A stretch of DNA of 29,127 nt, from contig JAGAFQ010000121.1 of the NCBI GenBank assembly GCA_017612495.1, positions 1 through 29,127 of the forward strand. Reading direction: 5' to 3'. A program made the translations under genes and the position numbers. This DNA comes from Clostridia bacterium (GTDB lineage Bacteria > Bacillota > Clostridia > Oscillospirales > CAG-272). Of this stretch, positions 8,246 to 16,205 are shown in pieces. Under the pieces are notes generated by a model. That model searched no databases. It was not told the DNA's origin and worked only from the letters and a program-made list of their open reading frames with translations. Numbering within the stretch: position 1 is the stretch's first letter; each line of letters begins with the position of its first letter.

Positions 8246-8932
8246 CTATTTCATAGCCTCGAAAATTTTTCTGAACATATCGTCGGCATATTTATACTGC
8301 ACCTTCATAAGTGCCTCGATCGCCGGCTCGGGAGACGAAAATTTCGCTTTCTCGGCGATGAGCTTTATATAGTCGCGAGCCGTCTTTTCATATTCGATGT
8401 AAGGCAGTTTTCCGTGCTTTTCCCAAATGCGGTAATTGCCGGTCTTATATCCGAGATTTCCCAAATTCGAGTATTGCACGCCGTCTTTCCAGATGGGAGT
8501 GCATTCAACGACCTTGCCGTCGCCTATATAAACGCCGATGTGTCCCTTCATCCACACAGCTTCCCCCGGCACGATGTCTGAAAAATCGGTACTTACGTTG
8601 GGACAAAGGTTGATCATCGTTTCTTCACCGATGTCGTCGACTCCGTTCGATTTATACGAAGCACCGCCGTAGACTGCGTTTTTATCGGCGCAAAAGCCCC
8701 AAAGTATGCCTTTGATAAGGCACACGCAGTCAAAGCCGAAGGTCGGGGGATCTGTATTTACGGCATTGTCGATCTTTTTATCTCTGCCGTTCGTTCTGTT
8801 GTAGCTTTGCGCATTTTTATAGCGCTTTGCGTTTTCTTCGTTCAGCGGTGCGCCGAAGCAGCCCATGACGTATAAAGTCTTTTGGTTGTCTGCGACATCG
8901 CAAAGTTTTTTGATGAATTCTTTTGACGTCAT
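8246..8932 (-). CDS. Phage endolysin, NlpC/P60-like (CHAP/C40) cysteine peptidase
   Basis: 228 residues. The catalytic Cys lies in FGFDCVCLIKGILWG (about residues 66-80) and the His in VWMKGHIGVYIGDGKVVECT (about 127-146), the Cys-His layout of NlpC/P60-type peptidoglycan amidases and endopeptidases. There is no signal peptide, as expected for an endolysin released through a holin. It is preceded by the LL-H type holin (8934-9233) with one base between, and by two further small membrane proteins, which together form a lysis cassette. The C-terminal ~50 residues are a helical tail with no known wall-binding repeat. The reaction is inferred from fold: cleavage of peptide bonds in the cell wall. 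Confidence 0.85.
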   Translation of the reverse strand: MTSKEFIKKLCDVADNQKTLYVMGCFGAPLNEENAKRYKNAQSYNRTNGRDKKIDNAVNTDPPTFGFDCVCLIKGILWGFCADKNAVYGGASYKSNGVDDIGEETMINLCPNVSTDFSDIVPGEAVWMKGHIGVYIGDGKVVECTPIWKDGVQYSNLGNLGYKTGNYRIWEKHGKLPYIEYEKTARDYIKLIAEKAKFSSPEPAIEALMKVQYKYADDMFRKIFEAMK

Positions 8933-8933
8933 A

Positions 8934-9233
8934 TCAGCACTCCAAAAAGCAGCAGTTCAGTTCAAGCACCGCCGCTTCGATGAGGCAGTCGATCTTCTCT
9001 TCGTCTATATAAAGACCTTTTTTCGATAAGAATTCGATGACGTACGCCTTTTTTTCTTTGCCGCGTCCGCTGCCGAAAAGCTGTTCTGCCGCAGAAACCG
9101 CGACTCTTACCCAGTTGCTTATGTTCTCATACTTTTCTCTCGAAACTCTTTCTTTGAGATAAGGTATGACAAAGCCGGTGATCGCCGCGCCGATAAGCGC
9201 GACAAGCGCCGATACGATAGCAGTAATATCCAA
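8934..9233 (-). CDS. Phage holin, LL-H family
   Basis: 99 residues from a TTG at 9233, supported by GGAGG nine bases upstream; no in-frame ATG gives a better start. One N-terminal membrane helix (residues 3-25, IVSALVALIGAAITGFVIPY) is followed by an amphipathic region. It carries the family signature WVRVAVSAAEQLFGSGRGKEKKAYV (split by two conserved Gly) and the end IEAAVLELN. It makes the membrane hole that lets the endolysin reach the wall. The start lies one base beyond the stop of the upstream small membrane gene and the stop lies one base before the endolysin start, so the three are tightly coupled. Confidence 0.88.
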   Translation of the reverse strand: MDITAIVSALVALIGAAITGFVIPYLKERVSREKYENISNWVRVAVSAAEQLFGSGRGKEKKAYVIEFLSKKGLYIDEEKIDCLIEAAVLELNCCFLEC

Positions 9234-9234
9234 T

Positions 9235-9474
9235 TCAGTTTTCCTCCGTTACATCAAATTTGTTTTTTGAAAGTTTGATTTGATTTTCACATTTTGCCTT
9301 TGAATAATAGAAGCCCGTTGCGGTGGCAAGCTCGCCGAATACCGACGGTATAAGATAACTCATCGGCGACAGATCGGAGGTGCGCCACATAAGCAGCACA
9401 CAAAACACCGTAACGAATGACGATAAAATTCCCATAGCGCATAAAATGATCTTTGAAAACTCAAATTTCTTCAT
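9235..9474 (-). CDS. Small phage membrane protein, holin-like
   Basis: 79 residues, starting MKKFEFSKIILCAMGILSSF. The ATG at 9474 is chosen because GGAG lies six bases upstream; an in-frame ATG four codons earlier has a poorer site. Two membrane helices are visible (about residues 9-31 and 42-62) with a charged Lys/Asn-rich tail facing the cytoplasm. The two-helix layout and the position between an XhlA-like gene and a known holin suggest a holin partner or antiholin. No named family can be assigned with certainty. Confidence 0.7.
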   Translation of the reverse strand: MKKFEFSKIILCAMGILSSFVTVFCVLLMWRTSDLSPMSYLIPSVFGELATATGFYYSKAKCENQIKLSKNKFDVTEEN

Positions 9475-9489
9475 ACCGAACTCCATTTC

Positions 9490-9545
9490 GCCGCCTGACG
9501 GCGGCACAAAAGTAATGGGAGAAATGCCGAAAACCGGCATTTCTC
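9490..9545. other. Two hairpins between small lysis genes
   Basis: The gap between the genes at 9592-9831 and 9235-9474 holds two perfect stem-loops. One is GAGAAATGCCG / CGGCATTTCTC (9519-9545, loop AAAAC) and the other GCCGCC / GGCGGC (9490-9505, loop TGAC). No U-tract follows on the minus strand, so RNA processing or stability seems likelier than termination. Confidence 0.7.
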
Positions 9546-9591
9546 GGGCGCAAAACAGATGTGTTTTTTTCGCACATACTGTACTTTCACG

Positions 9592-9831
9592 CTAAGCCGA
9601 CCTTTCAAGTTCACCTATTCTGTGATTTATACGGTTCATTTCCGCATCGGCAAGATTTGCGCGGTCCTCGAGCTTATACGTTCTCTCGATGACCGTATTG
9701 TGTTTTTCGACTTTCTTTTCAAGTGCTTCAAGCCGATAAACGATAAGCGCCGTTTGCCGTCTGTTTGCCGCATACGCCCCCAAAAGCGTACCGACAAGCG
9801 ACAAAACGGCGACAATGATCTCAGCTAACAT
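9592..9831 (-). CDS. Small phage membrane protein with coiled coil (XhlA-like topology)
   Basis: 79 residues from the ATG at 9831, which follows GAGGG at four bases; a longer frame exists upstream but overlaps the receptor-binding gene. Residues 2-22 (LAEIIVAVLSLVGTLLGAY) form one membrane helix. Residues 30-55 (YRLEALEKKVEKHNTVIERT) form a heptad coiled coil, and the rest is a charged helix ending RIGELERSA. The order membrane helix then coiled coil is the reverse of Bacillus XhlA, but the gene type is common in Clostridia prophages just upstream of holins. Probable role: holin partner or assembly of the lysis complex. Function inferred from position. Confidence 0.7.
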   Translation of the reverse strand: MLAEIIVAVLSLVGTLLGAYAANRRQTALIVYRLEALEKKVEKHNTVIERTYKLEDRANLADAEMNRINHRIGELERSA

Positions 9832-9844
9832 TTTTCCCTCCGCG

Positions 9845-11107
9845 TTATAAATACATAAGTCTTGCCGAAGTATCAGAATACGGATAGTACTCGTTGTCAA
9901 TAGTTTTTATGCTGATGCCGAGTGAAAATATTCCGTTTTTCTTAGCTCCGCTGCCGCCTCCGCCCAAAATGGCGATACGGTCGGTATAAAATGAGCCCGC
10001 ATCGCAGAAAAGCGTCGAATCTGTGGCTTTCGTATCGGAATTGGAAATGAGAAATCCGAGTTCGTTCGTGCCGCATACGTCGGCGATAAATCTTCCGAAG
10101 CCGCCCTCTTCGCTCGTGCTTGAAGAACTGAAAGTCGACGGATATATGTCTGCTTCCTCGCTTTCGGCATTGGTGTGATTTTTTGATATCACATAGTTGT
10201 ATCCCGATGATCTTATGCCGTCGATATACGTTTTAAGATTTCCCCACAGATCCTCGATGCCGAACACTTTGTTCTGCGGAGCCTCGTCTGTGCCGGGATA
10301 GAACATTGCCTTATCTTTTGTGTTGCCGGATGAATATCTTCCGCCATTCGTATTCGATGCACCGTATCCGCACACCGTCTGCGAATCGAGATTTTTGAAA
10401 CGTATGAGATAGAGGCATTGAAGAAGAGTCAGCGCATAGAACGAAAAAAGCGAATAGCCGTCTCCCTTTGCCGCGGCATATTGATAAAAGGCATCGATCG
10501 TTTGAGACCTTGTGGGCTGTTTGCCGCTTACCGAACGAAGCTTTCCGTCTTCGACACATCCCAAAAAAGCGCCGATATAAAGCTTCCTTTTTTCTTGGTT
10601 AGGGCGCAGAAAAGGCGCGTATGAAAAGCCGTCGGCATTGGGATCGTTCGTTATCTTGACGTCCAAAAAGCCATCCCACTTCGATATTTTGATGCCGATT
10701 ATCGGGAATTCGATCATCACGTCGCCGTCGAGTATGGAAGTTATACCTATGGCGGCTCCGTTTGACTTATTTTGAAAATTTGATTTTGACAAATACGTCG
10801 TGACCTCGCCGTCTTTCAAGACGCAGGGACGTATGTCGGAAAATATCGGCATAATATCCCAAAGTCCCGAGCCGGCATCCATTCCGACAGCATCGTCGGT
10901 ATAGGCGACGGCAAAAGAGGGATTATAGGTGGAAAGCGAAATTTTCACACCGTACGTCACATATCCGTTGCTTGCGGAAAAAACCTTTTTGATATTTCCG
11001 TCTGTGTTGGCATATACGTTTTTTATCTTTCGCATCGTACCGTCAATGTTCGTGTATAGATTTTTGACGCTCCTGATTGAGCCGTCAACTTCAGCAGTGA
11101 TCGACAT
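9845..11107 (-). CDS. Phage receptor-binding protein with N-terminal 14-residue repeats and lectin-like C-terminal domain
   Basis: 420 residues; ATG at 11107 after a G6 ribosome site. Residues 7-48 hold three 14-residue repeats: VDGSIRSVKNLYTN, IDGTMRKIKNVYAN and TDGNIKKVFSASNG, a likely virion-attachment module. The C-terminal ~190 residues have the look of the C-type-lectin/formylglycine-generating-enzyme-like fold used by many phage adhesins: GGRYSSGNTKDKAMFYPG, then FGIEDLWGNLKTYIDGI (compare the xxExxGNVWEWxxD pattern), LGGGGSGAKKNGIFSLG and the terminal SARLMYL. It would bind the host surface. Such domains are diversified by retroelements in some phages, but no reverse transcriptase or template repeat is seen here. 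It sits directly after the adaptor fusion in the late operon. Confidence 0.75.
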   Translation of the reverse strand: MSITAEVDGSIRSVKNLYTNIDGTMRKIKNVYANTDGNIKKVFSASNGYVTYGVKISLSTYNPSFAVAYTDDAVGMDAGSGLWDIMPIFSDIRPCVLKDGEVTTYLSKSNFQNKSNGAAIGITSILDGDVMIEFPIIGIKISKWDGFLDVKITNDPNADGFSYAPFLRPNQEKRKLYIGAFLGCVEDGKLRSVSGKQPTRSQTIDAFYQYAAAKGDGYSLFSFYALTLLQCLYLIRFKNLDSQTVCGYGASNTNGGRYSSGNTKDKAMFYPGTDEAPQNKVFGIEDLWGNLKTYIDGIRSSGYNYVISKNHTNAESEEADIYPSTFSSSSTSEEGGFGRFIADVCGTNELGFLISNSDTKATDSTLFCDAGSFYTDRIAILGGGGSGAKKNGIFSLGISIKTIDNEYYPYSDTSARLMYL

Positions 11108-11119
11108 ATTTTTCCCCCC

Positions 11120-11959
11120 TTATTCATAAACGGCGACTAATTCGCCCGGCTGAATGTCTTCGACGTCCGGCATCTCGCCCTCGTAAAACGAAACGTTTCG
11201 GAGTCTCGGAAGCGGAGAATCTGAAAAGGGCGTCTGCGAAACGGTATTCTGATAAGCCAGAGCGCCGAGCTGCGAAGAATCCGCCTTGCCCGCTATCGCT
11301 CCCGAAACGTAAGGCGCGATGCCGCCGGCATTCACAACGGCATTTTGCGGATCGTAAATGCTTTTTTGCATATCGCCGATACCCATAGGGCCGCGGCAGT
11401 ATCCGCAATCGACACTGTTGCCGTTTGTGTAGTGCAAAATCAGGTGATAGTCGGAATTTATCGACACACCGTCAATACCGTTGCCGGTATCGCCCGTATC
11501 GCCCTTGTCGCCTTTTTCGCCCTTTAAGGATGCTATCCATTCCTCTTGTGTTCCCGAAAAGCCGCCGAGCTTTGCCAAGCCGTATGCGCTCAAATAATAT
11601 CCGCAATTTACGCACTCTCCGTCTGCCGGATGGTAGTTCTTTGCGAAAAACCTCATATACTCGCCGAAATGCGCATTGAAAAGCTGCATCGTGTTCTGAT
11701 ATTTTGAATACTCGCCGAGCGCGAAGTCGATCATGGCGCACAGATAGACGTAATATATTTTGTCGTGCGGAGCTTTTGCCAAAAGTTCGTCATTCGAGTT
11801 TTGCTGGTAGTCGTATCTGACGCACTCATCGGGAGATATCAGCATAACCTCCGTCTGCACAAGCCCCTCGCACTCATTTATCCACTGTGTCTTTGTATCG
11901 TTTGAAAACGCGTTCGGCTTAATATCATCGACCATTGAAATTATTTCGGATAATTTCAT
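11120..11959 (-). CDS. Head-tail adaptor-like domain fused to a collagen-like tail module
   Basis: 279 residues from the ATG at 11959 (GGAGG nine bases upstream; longer frames reach into the capsid gene). Residues 1-110 are a helical adaptor-like domain (KLSEIISMVDDIKPNAFSND, VQTEVMLISPDE, YYVYLCAMIDFALGEYSKYQ, HFGEYMRFFAKNYHPADG), fitting a gp6/gp11-type connector that docks on the portal. Then comes a module common in tail proteins of gut phages, YGLAKLGGFSGTQEEWIASL followed by four Gly-X-Y triplets (GEKGDKGDTGDTG), and a C-terminal beta region with NAGGIAPYVSGAIAGKADSS. A connector fused to a fibre-like arm would suit a short-tailed virion where the adaptor ring carries the fibres. The gene follows the capsid gene across a large hairpin. 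Confidence 0.7.
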   Translation of the reverse strand: MKLSEIISMVDDIKPNAFSNDTKTQWINECEGLVQTEVMLISPDECVRYDYQQNSNDELLAKAPHDKIYYVYLCAMIDFALGEYSKYQNTMQLFNAHFGEYMRFFAKNYHPADGECVNCGYYLSAYGLAKLGGFSGTQEEWIASLKGEKGDKGDTGDTGNGIDGVSINSDYHLILHYTNGNSVDCGYCRGPMGIGDMQKSIYDPQNAVVNAGGIAPYVSGAIAGKADSSQLGALAYQNTVSQTPFSDSPLPRLRNVSFYEGEMPDVEDIQPGELVAVYE

Positions 11960-11984
11960 CGTTTGATTCCTCCCGATCAAAAGT

Positions 11985-12019
11985 GCCGATATTGTGACGG
12001 CAAAAGCCGTCACATCGGC
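11985..12019. terminator. Large hairpin after the capsid gene (partial terminator or RNA-processing site)
   Basis: Arms GCCGAT-n-GTGACGGC and GCCGTCAC-ATCGGC with loop AAAA, starting nine bases after the capsid stop on the minus strand. A weak ACTTTTG tract follows. Such a hairpin can stabilise abundant capsid mRNA or reduce expression of the genes beyond it. Confidence 0.65.
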
Positions 12020-12027
12020 AAACAAAA

Positions 12028-13038
12028 TTATGAATTGACAAGGGTCGTGCCGCCGGTGATACCGCCGATGGCAAAGGCTCTCCAATCGTTGAAGCCTGCG
12101 ATGAAGCGCGCATAGCCCTGCCATACGTTTGCATCGGTCGCCTCATCAAGACGCGAGCGTACCTCGAGCTTTGTGCGGTCAAGCCATACCGCTCCGCCGT
12201 ATTCGTTGTTATAGCGGGAATCCATCAAGATCCACGGCGTATCGTCGCCTGAAAGATACTGGTTGAGATAGGGCCATACGATGACGTTCCATCTTCCGAA
12301 ATGGAAGTTATAGCCGTTATTTGCCGTAGCGGGATCTTTATCTGCTCCGATGACGGAGAAAACGGTCTTTTTGAGTTCGTAATCGTTGGGGATTATGATG
12401 GTGTCGGGCGCGATATCGAGTATCTCGCCGTTATCGCCCTTGAAATTCTGCATTTCCGATTCGGCAGCTGCCAAAGCATCGGCAGAAAATGTATCTGAAA
12501 ACTTGTTTGACTGACTGCCTTTGCCCAAGATCGAGGGGTGAGTCTTTGAGAAAAGATTTTCGCCGTCGGCAGACTTCGTATCAAAGGTGTTTCCGGCAAA
12601 GGTGACGCTTGAAGCACCGGATGCCGCCGCGCCCAAGAGAGCCGCGCCGAACTTTTCACGGGTCCTGTAAAAGCTTGTGATAAAGGCGGTGGGCTTGCGC
12701 TTGAGATCGATGATCTTGGAATCTTCCAAAATCTCTCTTGAAAGAGAGAAACTGTTCTTCCAAGTCATGTGTTCGAGCAGCTTCTCATATCCCTCACGCA
12801 TACCGTCAACGGGATAAGCGCCGTTTTCGCCGACGGGCATAAAGCCGTCCATGGCGGTCAGGGATGTGAATTTTTCAGCCCAATGCTTTGAGGTATTCAT
12901 ATTGAAGATATCTTTTACAAGAGATTTTTCTTCAAATGCCTCGCCTCTTTTTTCGATAAAAAGGCGAATGGGCGCCTGGCTCTTGCCGAACACGCTGTCG
13001 GCAAGAGCGCTGCTTTCGGTAAACGTAATATTAGACAT
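12028..13038 (-). CDS. Major capsid protein (Mu gpT-like, HK97 fold)
   Basis: 336 residues starting MSNITFTESSALADSVFGKS. The second ATG (13038) is chosen because AGGAGG lies nine bases upstream; the ATG two codons earlier would be only three bases from it. Signatures of the Mu-like major head family: SLSREILEDSKIIDLKRK, then RTREKFGAALLGAA (E-loop/spine region), TFDTKSADGENLFSKTHPSI, IAPDTIIIPNDYELKKTVF, NYNFHFGRWNVIVWPYL-type P-domain and WILMDSRYN. It builds the icosahedral shell. Its start overlaps the decoration gene by eight bases and the scaffold gene lies just upstream, as in typical head modules. No protease gene is visible; maturation may rely on scaffold exit rather than cleavage. 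Confidence 0.88.
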   Translation of the reverse strand: MSNITFTESSALADSVFGKSQAPIRLFIEKRGEAFEEKSLVKDIFNMNTSKHWAEKFTSLTAMDGFMPVGENGAYPVDGMREGYEKLLEHMTWKNSFSLSREILEDSKIIDLKRKPTAFITSFYRTREKFGAALLGAAASGASSVTFAGNTFDTKSADGENLFSKTHPSILGKGSQSNKFSDTFSADALAAAESEMQNFKGDNGEILDIAPDTIIIPNDYELKKTVFSVIGADKDPATANNGYNFHFGRWNVIVWPYLNQYLSGDDTPWILMDSRYNNEYGGAVWLDRTKLEVRSRLDEATDANVWQGYARFIAGFNDWRAFAIGGITGGTTLVNS

Positions 13039-13462
13039 TGTCATCTTCCTCCTCGATAATTACCGCAGGTTCCAAAAATCTTACTCTTACAAGGTCGCCC
13101 TGGTTTTTGCCGTCAAACGAAATGACGGTGGCGGTGCCGCCGTCGCTTGTCGCGGTGATGGAATCGGCGGTAGCGGAAATCGTATATTTTGTGCCGATGG
13201 CAATGGATGCGCTCGCCGCGGAAAGCGGACATTCGAGCTCCATTGACTCGGTGATGCGGATAACGGGAATTTTTGTGCCGTCGGTGGGAACGGTCGTGCT
13301 CTTCATCGAAAGATATTGCGGTCTTACCGTGCCGGTCGCCAAAACGAGATGCCCCGACGAGAGCACAAGCGCATCACCCGTTTTGACGGTGATATCGTCG
13401 CAGGGCAAATATTCGTAGGCGGGAATATCCGCCACGTCATTTTTATAGATCTTAAATGCCAT
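13031..13462 (-). CDS. Head decoration-like protein
   Basis: 143 residues, nearly all beta strand, ending in an acidic tail (EEEDDNV). ATG at 13462 after AAAGGAG. The features GDALVLSSGHLVLATGTVRP, SIAIGTKYTISATADSITAT and GDLVRVRFLEP resemble small decoration or cement proteins (DUF2190/lambda gpD-like neighbours) coded beside the capsid gene. It probably sits on the capsid exterior and stabilises the filled head. It overlaps the capsid start by eight bases, implying coupled translation and matched amounts. Family assignment is by position and composition rather than a diagnostic motif. Confidence 0.65.
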   Translation of the reverse strand: MAFKIYKNDVADIPAYEYLPCDDITVKTGDALVLSSGHLVLATGTVRPQYLSMKSTTVPTDGTKIPVIRITESMELECPLSAASASIAIGTKYTISATADSITATSDGGTATVISFDGKNQGDLVRVRFLEPAVIIEEEDDNV

Positions 13463-13473
13463 ATTTTCTCCTT

Positions 13474-14214
13474 TTATTTGCGATTGTAATCGCTGTAATG
13501 TCTTTGGATCTCGCCGTATGAGACCCCGGGCATAAGAGATTTATATTTGTCGAGTATATCCTTGGGTACACCGCAAAGAATATCTCCCCTGCCCTCAAGT
13601 TTTTGCATATGCAGCTTGCCGAGCGCCTTTTGCCTTTCGGCAAAAGCGTTGTCTTCGAGCACAGATCTTGAGATCGCATCGAAATTGGCGATGCGGTAAG
13701 CGTCGATAAAACTGTTGCCGCGCTTCACAAGATCGCAAAATTTATCGAAATTCTGCATCTTGGGCAAATCTCTCATCGTCTTGATGTTTTTATCGTATTT
13801 TCCGATCATAACGATCTCATTTGCAATCTGCATATCGCTCGCCAAATCGCGTGCAGGCGCACCAACGCCGTCTTTTGCCGCTTTTTCGTTTTCGTCATCG
13901 GTCTTTCCCTCTGCCGGAATATCAAAAGCCGCCGCGCCGCCCGACATATACTTTTCTACCGTTTCTTTCGCAAGATCCTTTGGCGCGCCGTTTTTTTCGA
14001 TCTCATATTTGATGAGCGCGTCTTTTATGTCGTTTTCCTTTTGGCTTTCATATTTGTCCCTTTCAGCCTCTATCGCCATATCGCGCTGTTTTTGCGCACG
14101 CCGTCTTATGGCGGCAAAGCGCGCGTTCTGCGATTTTTGTTCGTCTGATAAGTTTTCGCAAGGTTCAGCGGCCTCCTCGTTTTTCTCGCTTATTTGCTCG
14201 ATTTTTTCTTCCAT
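13474..14214 (-). CDS. Capsid scaffolding protein
   Basis: 246 residues, strongly charged. Residues 1-75 are a long helix with SQNARFAAIRRRAQKQRDMA, the NARFAAxRR pattern of Firmicute phage scaffolds. Then LIKYEIEKNGAPKDLAKETV and a low-complexity acidic linker, and a helical C-terminal part with DLPKMQNFDKFCDLVKRGNS and GVSYGEIQRHY that probably binds the capsid shell. It guides prohead assembly and leaves before packaging. It lies between the portal and the decoration/capsid pair, the standard place. ATG at 14214; the GAAAGGATTTCAA stretch upstream provides the ribosome site. Confidence 0.82.
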   Translation of the reverse strand: MEEKIEQISEKNEEAAEPCENLSDEQKSQNARFAAIRRRAQKQRDMAIEAERDKYESQKENDIKDALIKYEIEKNGAPKDLAKETVEKYMSGGAAAFDIPAEGKTDDENEKAAKDGVGAPARDLASDMQIANEIVMIGKYDKNIKTMRDLPKMQNFDKFCDLVKRGNSFIDAYRIANFDAISRSVLEDNAFAERQKALGKLHMQKLEGRGDILCGVPKDILDKYKSLMPGVSYGEIQRHYSDYNRK

Positions 14215-14227
14215 TTGAAATCCTTTC

Positions 14228-14356
14228 TCACTTGCTTCTCAAATCGTTGCCGGTGTGGACTTTGCCCGTTGATTTGGTTTTCGTCTTGCAAAATCCCTCG
14301 ACCTTTTGCGCGCCGGTGTTTTTGATCTTGCCGGTATAGGTCTGTTTTTCTGCCAT
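14228..14356 (-). CDS. 42-residue basic phage protein between portal and scaffold
   Basis: Reads MAEKQTYTGKIKNTGAQKVE and ends TGKVHTGNDLRSK, with 10 Lys/Arg in 42 residues. ATG at 14356 follows GGGGGAAGATGA, and the stop is 13 bases before the scaffold ATG. The TYTGKIKN(T/S)GAQ pattern is one I associate with tiny proteins next to portal genes in gut Clostridia phages, which argues for a real gene rather than chance. It could bind nucleic acid or plug a portal-scaffold contact; nothing in the sequence decides. Confidence 0.7.
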   Translation of the reverse strand: MAEKQTYTGKIKNTGAQKVEGFCKTKTKSTGKVHTGNDLRSK

Positions 14357-14376
14357 TCATCTTCCCCCTCTCGTTT

Positions 14377-16146
14377 TTACGCTTCCCCGGCGGATATACC
14401 GTTTTCGTTTGCGGGATTTTCGATTTCCGCCTCGCCGGGACCGTTTATATTTTCAAAAAGACGCTTTTCAAGATATCTTTTCGTTTCCGATGCACCGGGA
14501 TAATGTAAAGCGTCCATTTTTGACCAAAACAGAATGAGTGTATCGATATCGGAAGGATCGCCGAACGCACCGCTTTGAAGGTTCATTCGCGTCTCCTGCC
14601 ACATTTTTTCTCTGTTCGCCGCCAAAGCGGATGACGTATCGCAAGAGAACAAAAACGCATCGTTCCAATAATAATTGCCGTTTTCGTCCTGCTCCAAGAA
14701 ATCATATCTGTCGAAGACGTCATATTTCGAGTTGCCCTTGTCGTCGCGTGATACCACGTATCTCTTTTCGTCCTCAAAGGCGAGCTTGAACTTGAAAATG
14801 AGTTCAAAAAGCTTTGCATAGGCGGCTTCTTTCATAACTCTCTTTGACATCAAACGTCCCACGCTCTGCGACGCCGAAAACTCTTTTGCTCTGCCCGAAA
14901 GCGCGGTCGTATCGTTTCTGCCCTGAAAACTGTCGGTGATGCCTATGATCTGTCTTGCCTCCTCATAGACCTGGTTAAGATAGACAAGATCCTGCTCGAT
15001 ATTGCCCTGCAAATCGAATACGTCGATAAGATTTTTGTTTGCGGCGCTTCCCGGACGAATGACCTTCATATCCTCGGAATCGAAACGGATAGACGCTTCA
15101 TCGGGCAGAGTTATATATGAGCCGGATTTCAAAAGCTTGTCAATTATCTTCGTTTCGATTCGGTTGGCCGTATTCTGCTGATCGGATATCTTATCTACGT
15201 CGCTCTCGCCGTAAAGCTTGCCGAAAACGCTCACGTTCTTTTGCAGAACTATGGGAAAAGCCTTTGGCTCATAGAACGGGATGCGCACTTTTTTATACGT
15301 GCCGTCAGGATCGAGCACCCACTTTTCTTCGCTTTGCGAATTGACGTTTTCAAAATTTTTGCCGCCGCAAAAAGGACATCTGCCGTCTGAATTCTTATTA
15401 TCCGCGCTCGGCAATATCTCGCCGCAGTCGTTGCATATACGGTAATTGCGCGACTGATAGTTTTCATAATCGCAGATCACCGTATCGCCCACCCACGAAA
15501 ACATACCGACAGTGCCGTCGTCGTTCTTGTAATAGGCGACGTATTGCGTTGCCGTCTCGTCGGTATCTTCTGAATTTCCCTCTTCGTCTTCAAGCTCGAT
15601 GCCGTATTTGCGCTTGATGTTTTCTCTTGTCTGCGGAAGCTTCAAAATGAAGTAGTCCATATCAGAAATATCCGAATACACTCCGTTTTGAACGATAAGC
15701 TGCTTAGGGTGAACGGGCGTTATGCTTATATTGCCGAAATCACCCGCAGAGGGGGCCGTATCCCACTCCAAGAAGAATGCTCCGCCGCCCTGTATCAAGA
15801 CCGTTCTTTCCATAATGTCGTTTATACATTCAAGCGGCAGACGGTCCATCTCGTTTCTGAGCATATTTTCGATAAGCTTCGCCTTTTCTTCGTCACAAGC
15901 CCTTTTTGCCGTGACCTTTGGGCCGGGCAGATCGCTTGAAACCTGCGTTTCGATAAGCTCCGAAACTATGTTGCGTATATGCACGTTCGAGCCGCTTTTA
16001 TCATTTGAAACGAGGCTCCTTTTGTAGTCCTTGCTGCCCAAATAGATATCCTCGCGCTCGTCCATTTTTTCATATTCCGAAACGAAAGCGCTCTCGTTTT
16101 CTGAAAGTCTTTGCTGCCAAAGCAGCAGTTTCTCGGTTTTTGTCAT
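14377..16146 (-). CDS. Portal protein with an inserted zinc ribbon
   Basis: 589 residues, P22/Mu-like portal size. The dodecameric portal sits at one capsid vertex and is the channel for DNA packaging and ejection. Support: residues 47-75 with SGSNVHIRNIVSELIETQVS, the helical SDVDKISDQQNTANRIETKI of the channel/stem region, NQVYEEARQIIGITDSFQGR and DTTALSGRAKEFSASQSVGR, all typical of these portals, plus its place after the large terminase. An unusual part around residues 230-265 contains CNDCG and CPFCGGKNF, a four-Cys zinc ribbon in the wing domain. The last 60 residues are acidic and Asn-rich. No frameshift or key loss is visible. Confidence 0.85.
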   Translation of the reverse strand: MTKTEKLLLWQQRLSENESAFVSEYEKMDEREDIYLGSKDYKRSLVSNDKSGSNVHIRNIVSELIETQVSSDLPGPKVTAKRACDEEKAKLIENMLRNEMDRLPLECINDIMERTVLIQGGGAFFLEWDTAPSAGDFGNISITPVHPKQLIVQNGVYSDISDMDYFILKLPQTRENIKRKYGIELEDEEGNSEDTDETATQYVAYYKNDDGTVGMFSWVGDTVICDYENYQSRNYRICNDCGEILPSADNKNSDGRCPFCGGKNFENVNSQSEEKWVLDPDGTYKKVRIPFYEPKAFPIVLQKNVSVFGKLYGESDVDKISDQQNTANRIETKIIDKLLKSGSYITLPDEASIRFDSEDMKVIRPGSAANKNLIDVFDLQGNIEQDLVYLNQVYEEARQIIGITDSFQGRNDTTALSGRAKEFSASQSVGRLMSKRVMKEAAYAKLFELIFKFKLAFEDEKRYVVSRDDKGNSKYDVFDRYDFLEQDENGNYYWNDAFLFSCDTSSALAANREKMWQETRMNLQSGAFGDPSDIDTLILFWSKMDALHYPGASETKRYLEKRLFENINGPGEAEIENPANENGISAGEA

Positions 16147-16205
16147 ATATTCTTCGTATCTCCCTCTTTGCCGATATCGGCATTAAAATTTTGAGAATTC
16201 ATCGG

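Noticed and set aside
9845..10400. Diversity-generating retroelement variable region in the lectin-like protein
   Set aside because: No reverse transcriptase, no template repeat and no accessory gene is found in the window.
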